DNA of 64,000 bases from Coniferiporia sulphurascens (taxonomy: Eukaryota > Basidiomycota > Agaricomycetes > Hymenochaetales > Hymenochaetaceae). Under the pieces are notes generated by a model. It saw only the letters and a program-made list of their open reading frames with translations. It was not told where the DNA came from and made no database searches. Every line of letters starts with the position of its first letter. Positions within the stretch are counted from its first letter, which is position 1. The stretch is from assembly GCA_002794785.1 (NCBI GenBank), contig NBBA01000021.1:62001-126000 (forward strand), in the 5' to 3' direction. Position numbers and translations under genes: made by a program. This document shows positions 50,181 through 61,136 of this stretch, one piece after another.

Positions 50181-51684
50181 ATGCTTGCATTGTCCTCGAG
50201 CCGGCTCGTCGCAAACGTCTCGAAAGCAAGTCGTATAATCTACGCTGTATGTGGTCCGAATTGACATTTGTGTAGCGCGGTTTGCATGACCTTGTCACAA
50301 CACCGTCGCGCAAACCCATCATCTCGTATGGTCCGCCTGGACGTAGTGCGGTGACTGGACACACCGTCACTGTCTTCGGTTGCACAGGGTTCCTAGGCAG
50401 GTATCTCGTGTCGAAGCTTGGTGAGTGATGCCTATGTGTTATGGCATAAGGTTCATGTTGTCATCCAATTCGTGTAGCGAAGTCTGGGACGCAGGTCATC
50501 GTGCCGTACCGCGATGAAGATGAGAAGCGTCATTTGAAGGTCATGGGTGACCTGGGACAGATTGTTCCGCTTGTGAGTTCGGAGAACTCGGATACTGAAG
50601 ATGGATCTGACGCCCGCGCAGGAATGGGATATCAGGAATGAGCAGCAGATAGCGGAGTGCTTGAGGCATTCGGACACGGTGTACAGTCTGGTAGGAAGGA
50701 ACTTCGAAACCAAGTATGTTCTGTTGGCACATGATGTTATCCTCATGTTGACCAGTGCTCAGGAACTTTGACTTCCATGCCGTGAACGCAAAGGGTCCAG
50801 CAACTATTGCAAAGGTTGCTGCAGAATACGGAGTGGAGAATTTCGTTCATGTATCGCACTTGAACGCGTCTCCGGACTCCACGTCTCAGTTCTATGCCAC
50901 CAAATTCGAGGGTGAGCAGTTGGTCAAGGAAGCATTTCCGAATGCGACGATTGTCAGGCCCGGGTCTATGTTTGGCTTCGAGGACAGACTGCTGAATAAT
51001 ATGACCAGTAAGTCTCTCCCTTATTTCCTCATAAATTACTCTCAGTGACCGGGGTGTAGTGTGGCCCATCTGGTGGAAACTCAACTATGGGCAAACAAAG
51101 ATTCGTCCAGTCCATGTAAGTTCAATGACAATTTTGTAGCCTTGTCAAATAACCATAATGTTTCCTAGGTCATGGATGTCGCGCAGGCCCTTACGAATTT
51201 GCTTACTACGCCGACCATCTCGCATACGCTTTCCCTTCCGGGGCCGTCAACGCTCACACATGCGTACCTGCTTGAACTCATCTCTGCGGTGACTTACAAT
51301 CCGCCGAGCAAGGCGCCAGCATTGCCTAAGCGTCTCGCTCTGCTCCTTGCGAAGGGGTCGGGTGCGGTCTGGTGGCCGACGGTTTGCCCCGATGAAGTCG
51401 AGCGGCGCTTTATTGACGATGCGGAGACGCCCGGTGACTGGGGCGCAGTCAACATTGTTCCCGACGAGATTGAGATGTACGCGCTCAAATACCTTAGACG
51501 GTTCCGCTCCGCGTGAGTTCCTCTTTCCCTAACAGTTTCCTATTGATTCTGAAATATTATCCCAGCGACAACTTCCTACGCCCTGTCGTCCTGCCCGAGG
51601 GTCGTCCCTTCGCGGTAAGCATACAAAGTTGCAGCGTTGGACGTGTAGTGACTAACGCGTACCCCCTCTCAGATTGCCCAGTAG
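50181..51684 (+). CDS. NDUFA9: Complex I 40 kDa subunit, NDUFA9-like
   Basis: Accessory subunit of mitochondrial NADH:ubiquinone oxidoreductase, an atypical short-chain dehydrogenase fold that binds NADPH structurally at the matrix face. Exon 1 (50181-50216) encodes MLALSSSRLVAN; splicing to a second exon at 50276 gives RGLHDLVTTPSRKP, a plausible mitochondrial presequence. Rossmann motif: VTVFGCTGFLGRYLVSKL. Then VIVPYRDEDEKRHLKVMGDL, GQIVPLEWDIRNEQQI, VYSLVGRNFETKNFDFHAVN, VSHLNASPDSTSQFYATK, FEGEQLVKEAFPNATIVRPG and KIRPVHVMDVAQALTNLL, all typical of NDUFA9. The end is LRPVVLPEGRPFAIAQ after a last small exon (51673-51684). Complete and intact. The first intron (60 bases) was chosen because other joins introduce stops. 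Confidence 0.94.
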
Positions 51685-51899
51685 GTACTCAGTGGGTGGT
51701 AGAGCCAGTAAATAGGGCGTAGAGTAAATGCTAGCCATTTTTAGTCCGAATATAATTATGTCTGGACGATATCAAATCATAAAATGGTTGTGAACGGTCC
51801 GACCGACTGGATGTGAATGGGTGTTAGGGGTCCTACCGAAGATGTAAAATGCTGTAATTTATTTTTAGCTTGCTCTACTTTCCTCCATATATTTGCGCC

Positions 51900-53073
51900 A
51901 TGACCTCCAATGAAAGCAGGGATGAAGACATAGCAAAGGTTCTGCCTGAGCCATCTGGGTCATCTCCTCTCAAAACAGTCTCGCCGACAGAAGATACGTT
52001 TGAGGCATCGTCTTCCAGCTCTTCGGATTCAAACTCGGACTCGGATGCAAGCTTGAGCGATCCGGACTCAGACTCAGACTCGGACTTGGACTCAGAGTTT
52101 GGCGAGGTCTCACAGGAGTTCCTGGATTCCTTGCTGGAGAAGGCAAAAGCGAGCTTGAAAGCAAAGGCAGGAGGGAAAGGAAAGGAAAAGGTGGCGTTTG
52201 GGGCAGACGAAATTCGCCTGGAGAATGGGCGGAACGAGTTTCCTGCGGAGTATGTTCATTTTTCCTCTTTCATTCACCATGATGCTGAAGACACATTTCT
52301 GATAGTGGTGAGCTGCCCCAGCTAGACCCAGGGAAGCTCCCTCCAGGTTATTTTGATTTTGATACAAGCAACAATCAGGAGACGCTCCCCGTCCTGCGCG
52401 ATGTAGAGGCGGAGAAACTCGAGGCGGCTTCCACGTCCGTACCTGCAGCTCCGCTTCCACCACCTGAACTAGCGAAGGATGGGAAGATACTTACGAAAAA
52501 GGAGAGGAAAGCAGTGCGTCCATCACACTACTTTCTGTTTACTTGCTCTCTAAAATATGTGATCTGTTTGCAGCAAAAACAGAAATCGGCAAAGCCGGGG
52601 TGGTTCGACCTACCTACACCTGATGCAGCGGATCTCCCGAGACTGCATAGGGAGGTAGAGGCCTTGCGCCTCCGGAACTCGCTCGACCCCAAACGCTTTT
52701 ACAGGAAGGAAGCTGGCGAAGGGAAAGGTATTGAAGGTCTACCCAAACAGTTTGCTGTGCGTATATTCGCAGCGTTATATCATCTATACGGACTCAATCT
52801 TATTTTATACGACGCTTTACCGCTTCCGGTTGCGAACTGATTGTTGGCTTTCAGGTTGGGACCATTATTCCAACGTCAACCCCCTTTGGCACGGCAAGTG
52901 GCGAGAACTTGACGCGCGCACAGCGGAAGCGTACGCTTGTGGACGAGCTGGTCGACGATTCGGAGGCGAAACGATACGCGAAGAGGAAATTCGAGAGTCT
53001 TCAGTCAGTGAGGGGGGCACGGGGACGCGGGACGTTGGCGAAGCGCAACGCGACGAGAAAACCGAAGTGGTAA
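51900..53073 (+). CDS. FCF2: Fcf2, rRNA-processing protein
   Basis: Nucleolar protein needed for early pre-rRNA cleavages at sites A0-A2 in yeast; related to the C-terminus of human DNTTIP2/TdIF2. The N-terminal half is acidic and Ser-rich (SSSSSSDSNSDSDASLSDP). The Fcf2 domain is clear: GWFDLPTPDAADLPRLHREV, EALRLRNSLDPKRFYRKEA, then after an intron VGTIIPTSTPFG and AQRKRTLVDELVDDSEAKRY, ending in the very basic RGTLAKRNATRKPKW. The FDFDTSNNQETLP segment in the middle is also family-like. Four exons are inferred. The 3' end is convergent with Coq5, with only 142 bases between stops. Confidence 0.93.
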
Positions 53074-53215
53074 AGCAGATGTCGGGTGTATGCTTTTATC
53101 TCCGTCTGTGGTGTCTGTTGTAACTTATCCCTCCACTGCGTTTTTATCATGATCTTAGAGTTGAGGAATGCTTAAAATTAAGTTAGGCAAGAAAGTAGTC
53201 TAGTGTGATTATAAT

Positions 53216-54313
53216 CTACAATTTTACGCCCTTGTGGACGGAAGCAATGCCGCCCCACAGGTCCGTCCATGCGCCACCTTTGCCTTCGAAATCTCCCCCA
53301 GTAGTAAAGCCTGCGTCGCGAATCATCTGCGCGAAATCTTCCTGCGGAGGGAAACGTCGGATAGACTCGACGAGATACTGATACGACGCGCGGTCTGATG
53401 CAAGGATCGACCCCAGCAAGGGAAGAACGCTAAACGAGTATTGGTCGTACACTCTAAACAGGGGGAAACGGGGAAGGGTGGTTAGGACGGCCAACATATA
53501 AATTGAAAAAAGTGGGTTTGAACGAACGTTGCGAAAAGGGGGTTTGTGACTTTGCTAAACTCGAGGCAAGCAAATGTTCCACCGGGCTTCAACACTCGAT
53601 ACGCTTCCTTCAATCCGTCTGCTACGGACGTGAAGTTGCGAATTCCGAATGCGACGGTGTAGAGGTCATATGTATTCGAGGGCAGGTCGAGCTCCTGGGC
53701 GTTACCCTCAATGAACGAGACCTGTGGTGCTGCAGATCCACTCAGATAGTGAACCCATACATAAACGAGGAGAGAAATACGGACTATTGTGATACATGGT
53801 CTGCTTGAAGCGCTTCCTCCCTTCCTTTAGCATTTCAGGGTTGATGTCCAATACGTCGACTGTCGTCTCGCGGTCATAATACTTCTCTCTTGCATGGTCC
53901 AAGATACGCAGCACGATGTCACCTGTGCCGCCAGCGACATCTAGGCAACGCAAAGGACCACGCCGGCCGGGGTCGAGTTCGCCAACGAAAGTATCCTTCC
54001 ACAGTCGGTGCACACCGAGCGACATCGCGTCGTTCATGAGGTCGTAGCTTCCTGCGACATTACTGAACACACCCTTCACGAGGGCCTCCTTCTCGTCTTC
54101 CGGCACCGTCTGGAAGCCGAAGTGCGTCGTTTTGCTGTTCGATCCGGGACCTGCGCTGTCGCGCGAGGACGAGCCTGCAGACTCATGGCTGGTGGGCTGC
54201 TGTGAGAGATACCGTGCAGAAACTCCACATCGGAAGTTTGGAGACTGCAATTGTGTGCGCAGCAGCGGACGCGGTGTCGCCGCCCGTAGGCCTCGAGAGA
54301 ATAATGGTCGCAT
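53216..54313 (-). CDS. COQ5: Coq5, ubiquinone-biosynthesis C-methyltransferase
   Basis: Mitochondrial matrix SAM-dependent methyltransferase that adds the ring methyl group in coenzyme Q synthesis. Start MRPLFSRGLRAATPRPLLRT is a typical Arg-rich presequence; a Met 12 codons upstream is also in frame but would put a hydrophobic stretch in front. UbiE/COQ5 motifs in order: THFGFQTVPEDEKEALV, VFSNVAGSYDLMNDAMSLG, HRLWKDTFV, the SAM loop LDVAGGTGDIVLRIL, VDVLDINPEMLKEGRKR, QVSFIEGNAQELDLP, VAFGIRNFTSVADGLKEAYR, VLKPGGTFACLEFSKV, YDQYSFSVLPLLG, SYQYLVESIRRFPPQEDFAQ and MIRDAGF. Three exons. Intact and of normal length. Confidence 0.95.
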
Positions 54314-54411
54314 GGTGCAATGCAAGAAGCAAACTAACGTAAATAACACGCCCCAAGCGCGCGCGCGTTTCCACGGACCTGTCCCGCGAGCATTTTCATT
54401 GGGCGAAAAAC

Positions 54412-54438
54412 CAGAAGTAAACGCAGAAGTAAACGCAG
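54412..54438 (+). repeat. 12-base tandem repeat (CAGAAGTAAACG) upstream of Coq5
   Basis: Two full copies and a partial third, about 100-125 bases upstream of the inferred Coq5 start codon. Possibly a duplicated promoter element; function unknown. Confidence 0.8.
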
Positions 54439-54528
54439 GAAACGGTGAATAATTTAGTTGAAGTCACGGGGCGAACAAAGTTAAGCTCCGGTGAGAATAA
54501 AGACAAATATACAAGTTCTATGCTATTT

Positions 54529-56424
54529 CTACCGGCGATCGCCATCATACACAAGCCAGGCCATCCCGTACCGCACTACAAACGCGAGTAGGTTGCATGT
54601 CACCTGAGGGGATGAAACAAGTATCAGAAGGATTTTTCTGAGTTCTAGCCCGGCGGGGGAGCCGCGGGGGGAACAATCGGATAAATGGCAGATTGGGCTT
54701 ACCTGTGTGGCTATCAGGGTCTGTACAAGCCGCTTCTCGGTCATGGATCCCAAGCGGACGAGGAATACGTTTAAAATCGTTAGATTTGTCGCCTCCAAGA
54801 TTACCCCGTCTTGCGGGCGTGTGGTTAATTTGGTCAACCCGATGGCAGATAACAAGCGCAGCACAAGCGTTGCCAGTTGCGATGGCGGCTTGTCCTCAAA
54901 CGTCATCGTTGAGGGATGCAGAAGGTTCGTTTGATCATCGAACCTGTTGAGCCGAGCCCATATTCGGGTTAATTTACGACAACAAAAAGAGGGTACGAAA
55001 AGGGGAGAAGAATGAACGAAGGTTTATACCTTGGTACACGATGCCTCGGACAGGGTACAACTCCGAACAGCTGTGGGCAAGATAAGACGAAATTGAAAAT
55101 CTGCGGGACAAAGAAAAGCAGCAAAGTTTTCGAGAAATGCGCTTGAATGCCGACGACCGCAAATGCCATTCCCGTAATATAACATAATGTATCACCTGGG
55201 AAGACTCTTGCCGGATACCTGGATCATGAGTGAGTTTAAAACTCTGCGACAAATTAATGGGTATCCCAAGCGAGAGAAAGGAGCATCGGCTGATGCACCA
55301 GCTGGGGAGAATATGTCCCAAGCGAGATGAAACGTACCAGTTATGGTACAGAAACCCTGAGCACACGCCCACGAGCGGTAGCATGAAATACATGCTGAAC
55401 AAGTGTCTCTCAACTAACTCCTTGCTTCCGTGGGCCATACCTGCGCTCCAAACACCGCCGAAGTCTATTTCGGCTTTTCCACCCAGGAGCCACAGAGGAA
55501 GGCGGAAACGGAAGGATGTAGTCCACGGCAAGTACAGGCAGTCATTTGCGATGACTGAAAGGGCAATTATTAATGCTTGGCTAACTTCAGCACCATTTAT
55601 TCCGGCTAGGATGTTGATGCTGTTGGTGGCGAACGTGGATAACATCGCCATGTAGAGGTAATAGAGTGGGCCTATTTCAAATATTTCAATCAACACGAAG
55701 TCAGCCGATTGTAAAAGGGCAGCTCACCTAAATTGATTACGGTACCGAGAAACCAGCGGAATGGTAAGGGGACTATCACGTTAGTGTTACCTTGCTCTGC
55801 GTAATACACCAGCAGGAGGGGGATTGATGCAATAATGGGGATAGGCAGCTTGTATCTCCACCGAATGTCGAAAACGTCATCAAGAAATCCGAGCATAGTC
55901 GCCATGAGTAACGAAAGCACTGAGGACAGATACACGGACAGCTATTAGCTCATTAGTACCTATTAAGTGGAGGTCAGGAGAACCGCATACCTGAAAATGT
56001 GGGAAATCAGTCGCCGCTAGTCCTTCCGAAGGGGATTGGGCGAGAAACCGGGAGAAGGGGAAAGGGATGAACAAGATCAGAAGGAGAATGTACGTCGATG
56101 CGCACACGAGTCCGAGGCTTTCCGGTCTAATGATAGTTGAACAAAAAAGAGCACGCCTCCAAAGTGGAAGGGAACTCACATGTCATCTTGGTATACTTTT
56201 GCCCTGTCTCTTCCTTTGAGACCCGCTCTTACGAACACGGGTCCGAGAGCGGGGACGAGGTACAGGGTTGCCAGAAGCGCGAGAATGGAGAAACCAACTG
56301 ATGTGAATAAGGAAGGGAGAGCGGGTGCGGGATCCACCAGTGGCCTGAAGACAAACCAGGCGGACAAGGGCAGAAACACAGACAGTCCAAAGGCCGAGGG
56401 CAGCTTCCGGGGTCGCAGAGCCAT
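54529..56424 (-). CDS. ALG7: Alg7, UDP-GlcNAc:dolichyl-phosphate GlcNAc-1-P transferase
   Basis: ER multi-pass enzyme that transfers GlcNAc-1-P to dolichyl phosphate, the committed first step of N-glycan precursor synthesis and the target of tunicamycin. Starts [20 protein letters not shown]. Landmarks in order: the hydrophobic first helices; [10 protein letters not shown] followed by [27 protein letters not shown] with the catalytic Asp pair; [20 protein letters not shown]; the [20 protein letters not shown] block with the conserved Asn-Gly-x-Glu; [40 protein letters not shown]; and a cytosolic end containing [14 protein letters not shown]. The last exon has two more hydrophobic segments and ends WLVYDGDRR. 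Several introns. Intact. Confidence 0.95.
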
Positions 56425-56637
56425 GGCGGGCCTCCGATTTAACCTTTTGTTGAGAGTTCTCGAGACGGTAACCGTAGTGCTGAGTTGCACTCGCAAGTAG
56501 TACTTTAATATTGTGGACTCGGACTCGACGGGACGTGGCGCGCACGGCGCGCGCGTACGTGTCAATGGTCACGTGCCGCATAGAATCACGGCGTCACGGC
56601 AATTTTCCGCTTGTGACTCGAGTTCTCACCGCCCATC
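56425..56637. promoter_or_regulatory. Compact bidirectional promoter region (Alg7 / SET-Tad3)
   Basis: 213 bases between two divergent start codons. It includes a GC-rich segment with alternating CG (GGCGCGCACGGCGCGCGCG near 56538-56555). No specific factor site is claimed. Confidence 0.55.
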
Positions 56638-58497
56638 ATGTCGGAGGGGTCGGAGTGCGGGCCAGTCTACTTGCACGATTCCCTGTGTAAAATAGGATTT
56701 TCTGAAGACAAAGGGAGAGGCCTTTTCGGTTCGTGGCCGCCTCGCATCAAAACTCGAACGCTCAAGATTCAATATATCGAACCTTTCTCACAGCTACTAA
56801 GGACATATCAGCTTCGACAGTGGTGGAAATAAGCCCTGTATTATTGTTTACTGCAAGCGAGTATGAAGAGCATGGGAAGTTCACTCTGCTGGATCACTAT
56901 ACTTTTAACTGGCCGGATGGTCGTATGGCCTTAGCTCTTGGGCTTGGTAAGTTCATAATCTGCAGGGAATTTGAGGAAGTACACGATCTAATGGTTATAA
57001 TCTATCGGCGGAAGGATCTCTGTTCAATCACTCCAGCAGTCCTAACGTTTCTTTCAGTGTTAGTTCCTCAACTGGTACAATTCGCTACATGGCGACACGG
57101 TCAATCAAGACTGGAGAAGAACTCTGTATATTCTACGGACACCGCCTTTGGTTTAAGCCTGCCGGCGAAACTGCTGCGGAGGATCAATCAGACTATAAAC
57201 TTGGAGCGGAAAATGATTTGGAATCCTTCCGATTTATTATGGACGATCAAAACCCTTTCTCCTCTGGGAAAGCTGCAGATATTATACCCGAAGCCGATTT
57301 ACCATTTTTGAGAACAAGGGTAACACCTGAAGATGAAGACGAGGACGAAGAGGGTTCCGTGCGGACTAGTGAGAGGAACCCAATTTAAAATCCCTTTTTT
57401 CATCTTTACTAACCAACAATAGTGAAAGTCTGGGTGGTTGATATTCCCGATCCCAAAATGACATCGTCTTTGTTGAGGTACGTTGATGTTGTTTCGTGCA
57501 GGTTTTTATTAACTTAGTCTTAACCCTAGATGGGTAAAAGTCGCGGGCCTTGAAACGCCTGATTTGATTCACCTCAAGCGTATTCGCCGAACAGATTCTA
57601 CCTCGACATTGCTTCTCGCAGGCTCCGACTCCCCTCCTTCCATTCCTGATGACCTTGGCCTTCCTCGGCCCTACCAAATAAACGTGCCGGTAACGGTCGC
57701 ATTAACACCGAAATCCTTGAAGCTCAAGTTGCAGATATGGCCGACAGTATACGCGCCTAGAAGAAAGGGTGAACCCGAGCCGTGGAGCAGAGCGAAGGCG
57801 GCTTGGGCCTGGGAGGCCGTCGAGACACTAAAAACGGAGGCCAAGAGGGCAGCGACACATGGCGAGGTACGCTCCCCAGAACCTTAGTCTCCAGACACCC
57901 AACTCAATCGTGACGAGTCAGTTACCGGTTGTTTCTTATGTCCCCCCTTTCTTCCACGAGGAAGGGAACCAAGTGTGCGAAGATTATATGCCGTCCTTTT
58001 TGGCCCATGATACCAGGCGATCTGCGACCAATCCTCTCCGTCACTCTGTGATCAATGTTATTCGCAAGGTCGCAGACTGGCGCGCATCAAACAATCCACA
58101 ACACAGCAATAATAGTTCCTCCCCGCCGACTCCCCCTCTTGCCGGCTCTATCGAGTCCCTAGTTCCGGACGCTCTCAATGTACCCACAGCCTCAACCGAG
58201 ACTCCGAAGGCGAACGGTACGCACTACCTCCTCACGACTCTCACGCTCTTCACTACGCATGAGCCATGCGTAATGTGTAGTATGGCTTTGCTACACTCGC
58301 GCGTCCGCGAGATCGTATTTCTATTTCCTATGGACGCTACTGGCGGATGTGGCGGATGCGAAGGGAAGGGTGTATGCGTACCTCGGCTAAGGGGTGTGAA
58401 CCACCGATATAGTATCATGAGATGGAAGGCTGACGAAAGGGGAGGAAGAGAAGACGAGTTGGCGCTGATGGCCATCGCAGAAGACGTTGATGCATAA
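56638..58497 (+). CDS. TAD3: SET-domain protein fused in frame to Tad3 (tRNA adenosine deaminase subunit)
   Basis: Exons 56638-56728, 56794-56946, 57015-57368, 57423-57477, 57530-57866 and 57922-58497 join in phase to 521 residues. Residues 1 to about 150 form a SET methyltransferase domain: GRGLFATKDISASTVVEISP, LDHYTFNWPDGRMALALG, GSLFNHSSSPNVSFS (SAM-binding NHS) and GEELCIFYGH. From residue 200 comes Tad3: MKVWVVDIPDPKMTSSLLRW, then LETPDLIHLKRIRR, LRHSVINVI (His-Ser-Val replacing the catalytic His-Ala-Glu of Tad2) and the zinc-binding THEPCVMCSMALLHSRVR. Tad2-Tad3 makes inosine at the tRNA wobble base. The joining intron (57369-57422) has GTGAGA, a perfect TACTAAC branch site and AATAG. 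Unspliced, the SET frame stops soon after (RNPI). Confidence 0.85.
57369..57422 (+). other. Intron joining SET and Tad3 reading frames
   Basis: 54 bases, GTGAGA donor, TACTAAC branch point at 57407-57413, acceptor AATAG nine bases later. Its removal keeps frame and creates the codon for the Met preceding KVWVVDIPDP. Confidence 0.8.
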
Positions 58498-59430
58498 CGG
58501 ATGGTGTTTATCTATATTCCTTGTAAGTGTACCGGACCTTGTTCGTCAGACCGACCATGGGTGACATCTTGACTTCAGAATGCGGCAGAAATCCGTTGAG
58601 CTTGATGTATGCATATAAAAGCTTTGACTGGGGTCAACATTGCAGGGAACGCTTTACAATCAGTCTTTGTCCGGTGCTTCATTCTTGTTGCCGGTCGATT
58701 GCCATTTTAGGATCTCGGCCGTCTCTTCGCTTCACGCTTTTGATAGCGTGGAATATGCTGACTTGGAGCTATGCTGAGTACCAGAACTATGGCGCCTTTT
58801 AATTATCGCGATCAGCTATCTCGCACGTCTGGTCTTGTGGCTCCATTGACTAGACGGATATGGTTCATCCGTAAGGCTCTTCTAGTAATTGCCTCGGTGC
58901 TGCCAGTGTAAGATCCGCCGTAAGCGGTTTGTATCACTTGGAGTGCTTGACTCTGTGGCTTTTGTTTGACGTCTCCTTGGCACTATGCGATATAATGATC
59001 CTCACTCCCTCTGACTATGGCGACACGATGAACGGAAATAAATCGACACGGCGGAATATACCCAAATGTTCGCAAAGCTACGTGTATCCGCGCGGCGCGC
59101 GGCGGGGTTTCTCCCAAGACACTAAATTTACTTCTTGATCAACAAATTAAATCGGTGTACAGCATCAAAGCTAATCGGGGGGCGAGCATCTAGCTCTACA
59201 GATGGGTGTCCGAGACAGGATTCCATCCGGCAATGGAGTTTCGTCGGGATGCCCTGCCGACCGCGATGTATAATTTTGTCTTATTCGTAAGATGATAAGT
59301 ACCGCCCTAAAGCCTGAAACAGACAACCCCTTTTCTTCCACCGATATCCCTCTTTCCATCTCTTTTCCCTCCCCTCGCACGCGTTACTCTTTTTGTTCCT
59401 CGTCTATCCTTGTACCCACGCAAGCCTGGT
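58498..59430. other. Intergenic, part of a duplicated unit with the second receptor gene
   Basis: No gene. Several blocks recur upstream of the second receptor-like gene: around 58671-58711 versus 61980-62020 (TTGCCGGTCGATTGCCATTT against TTGCCGACCGATTGCCATTT), 58811-58835 versus 62339-62363 (CTCGCACGTCTGGTC-like), 59160-59176 versus 62725-62741 (CATCAAAGCTA) and 59260-59285 versus 62829-62855 (TATAATTTTGTCTTAT-like). The duplication thus covers promoter sequence as well as the gene. Confidence 0.6.
58671..58711 (+). repeat. Direct repeat, copy A (upstream of receptor gene 1)
   Basis: Imperfect 41-base match to 61980-62020, both containing TTCTTGTTGCCG followed by CGATTGCCATTT. It marks the 5' side of the tandem duplicated unit, offset about 3.3 kb. 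Confidence 0.75.
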
Positions 59431-61136
59431 ATGCTTTCCGTCAGGGAGCAGATGTTTGCCCGAGCAAACACCGAACCCGACTCCTGTGAGTCTATCTTGC
59501 TTACAATATACTCAATTTGAAATTCACTAACTTGTGTAAATGCTAGTTAATGCGCCCTCGGAAAGTGTCGGCCGCCTAAAGCTGCTTTTCGTTTTCCTTC
59601 AGGCTTTTGGCGGACAGATTGGCCTGCCGCTCTTCGTGGTCACAATGTTTATCGCCCCGGGTGTGAAGCAACATCTTACACTTGTCAATTTCCTGGTATC
59701 ATGGATTATCAATTCTGTGGTTTATTGTCTGAGGTACGCATCGTCAACTTATATTCATAAAGTCAGTATTTAATGCCACTGATTTTTTAAAGCGTCTACC
59801 ACGGAGGGGACAGGAGTTCGGGGCTGGGCGGTCGCATTTGCGTCGTCCAGGCCGTGATGGTACACGGCGTCGTACCCCTGTGAGCCAAAAGCTTTATAGT
59901 TCCATGACATCAGCTAATGATCGTAATAGCGCAGTTGTAGCCTACTGTGCCCTGCACATACAGGTATGGCTGGGCGTCCGTACTGTCTTCCACGGAGATT
60001 CCTGGATACACAAGCAACGACGGAAGTTGCTGATTGTTGTAAGTAAAACACCAGAAGGGCTTGCAGTGAATTCACCAAATACTAAAAGTGCGACCGCAGA
60101 TGTTCTTCGCCCCCTATATCGTATTCATTGTTTTCTGCGTCGTATCAGCAGTGGTACGCCGCACCGCTATGTCGGAATGTACGGCTGTCTTAACCGTTCT
60201 GGTACACTTATTTTCTCTGTAGATTTTCCATAAACACCCTGAGACCATTGAGCGAAGTGGTGCATACTACTGCACGATCGATTTTACCCCACTGTACGTT
60301 ATGTCCTTGACTATGATAGCCCCGCTCTAAGTCTCCCTTCCTTGGGCCAGGACATACGCGGTCCCCGGCTTTTGCGCAGGAGTCATCGCGGTCATGCTCG
60401 TCCTGGAAGGTCCGTGGAATTTTCACTTCCTAGCTAGTGTACGTATTTAGTTTCGCGGATGCGTACTAACACGCATATTACTTCAAATAGCCATGATTGG
60501 TTACACACTAGTGCGCCAATGGAGGTCGATCCGCCGTTCGTCCCGGATGAGTGCGGCGTCACTCTCCATGATCGTGCGTATTGCCGTGTTCAGCGTGTAC
60601 GGCTTCGCTACGCTCGCGTACGTCCCCGAGTCACAAATAATTATTAGAATCAACAGTGCTCACTCCACCCCTCTCTTCGCTTTTCCCAGTGCTTGCGCAG
60701 CATTCCTTGCTCACTCGCTCGTCGTCTGGCCGTACTTCATCCAAGCCTCACGTACGTTCGCATCTTTCATCACCCCAAAATAATTCTCCTTTAACTCCCT
60801 TTGTTTCAAATACACATCAATCAATCAGTTCCCACCGCAATCTTCCTCGTTTTTGGAAACCGACTCGAGGTCTGGAGCGCATGGTGCTTCTGGCGGCGGC
60901 GGCGTCATCGCGGCGTGGGCGCAGGAATGGTCTCGCGCGACTCGCATGCGCGCGCGCTCGCGATCCATGTTACACTCGATACGGTGGCGGACATTTCTGG
61001 AGATACAGTGGCGGATCTTTCTGTTGGCTCGTCTGGCGTGTACGAGACGGGTGATGAGCAAGAGTACGCGCTAGATGCGGTAGTGACGGCGAAGGACGCA
61101 GACATATTGTCGGAAAAGCTGCATGAGCAGCTGTAG
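59431..61136 (+). CDS. Seven-helix receptor-like membrane protein, tandem copy 1
   Basis: Starts MLSVREQMFARANTEPDS and is spliced through about nine exons. Seven hydrophobic segments are visible: LKLLFVFLQAFGGQIGLPLF; HLTLVNFLVSWIINSVVYCL; ICVVQAVMVHGVVPLAVVAY; MFFAPYIVFIVFCVVSAV; TYAVPGFCAGVIAVMLVLEA; MSAASLSMIVRIAVFSVYGF; and CAAFLAHSLVVWPYFIQAS into LPTAIFLVFGNRLEVWSAW. Loops carry VYHGGDRSSGLGG, FHGDSWIHKQRRK and HPETIERSGAYYC. A basic stretch (RQWRSIRRSSR) precedes helix 6, as in G-protein-coupled receptors, and the hydrophilic tail ends SEKLHEQL. It belongs to an agaricomycete family of seven-helix proteins with no known ligand that I can name; GPCR function is inference. Its close copy starts at 62995. 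Confidence 0.75.

Noticed and set aside
57089..57388. Stand-alone SET gene ending at the RNPI stop.
   Set aside because: Considered, but the downstream Tad3 has no start of its own and a perfect intron joins the frames; kept only as a possible alternative product.
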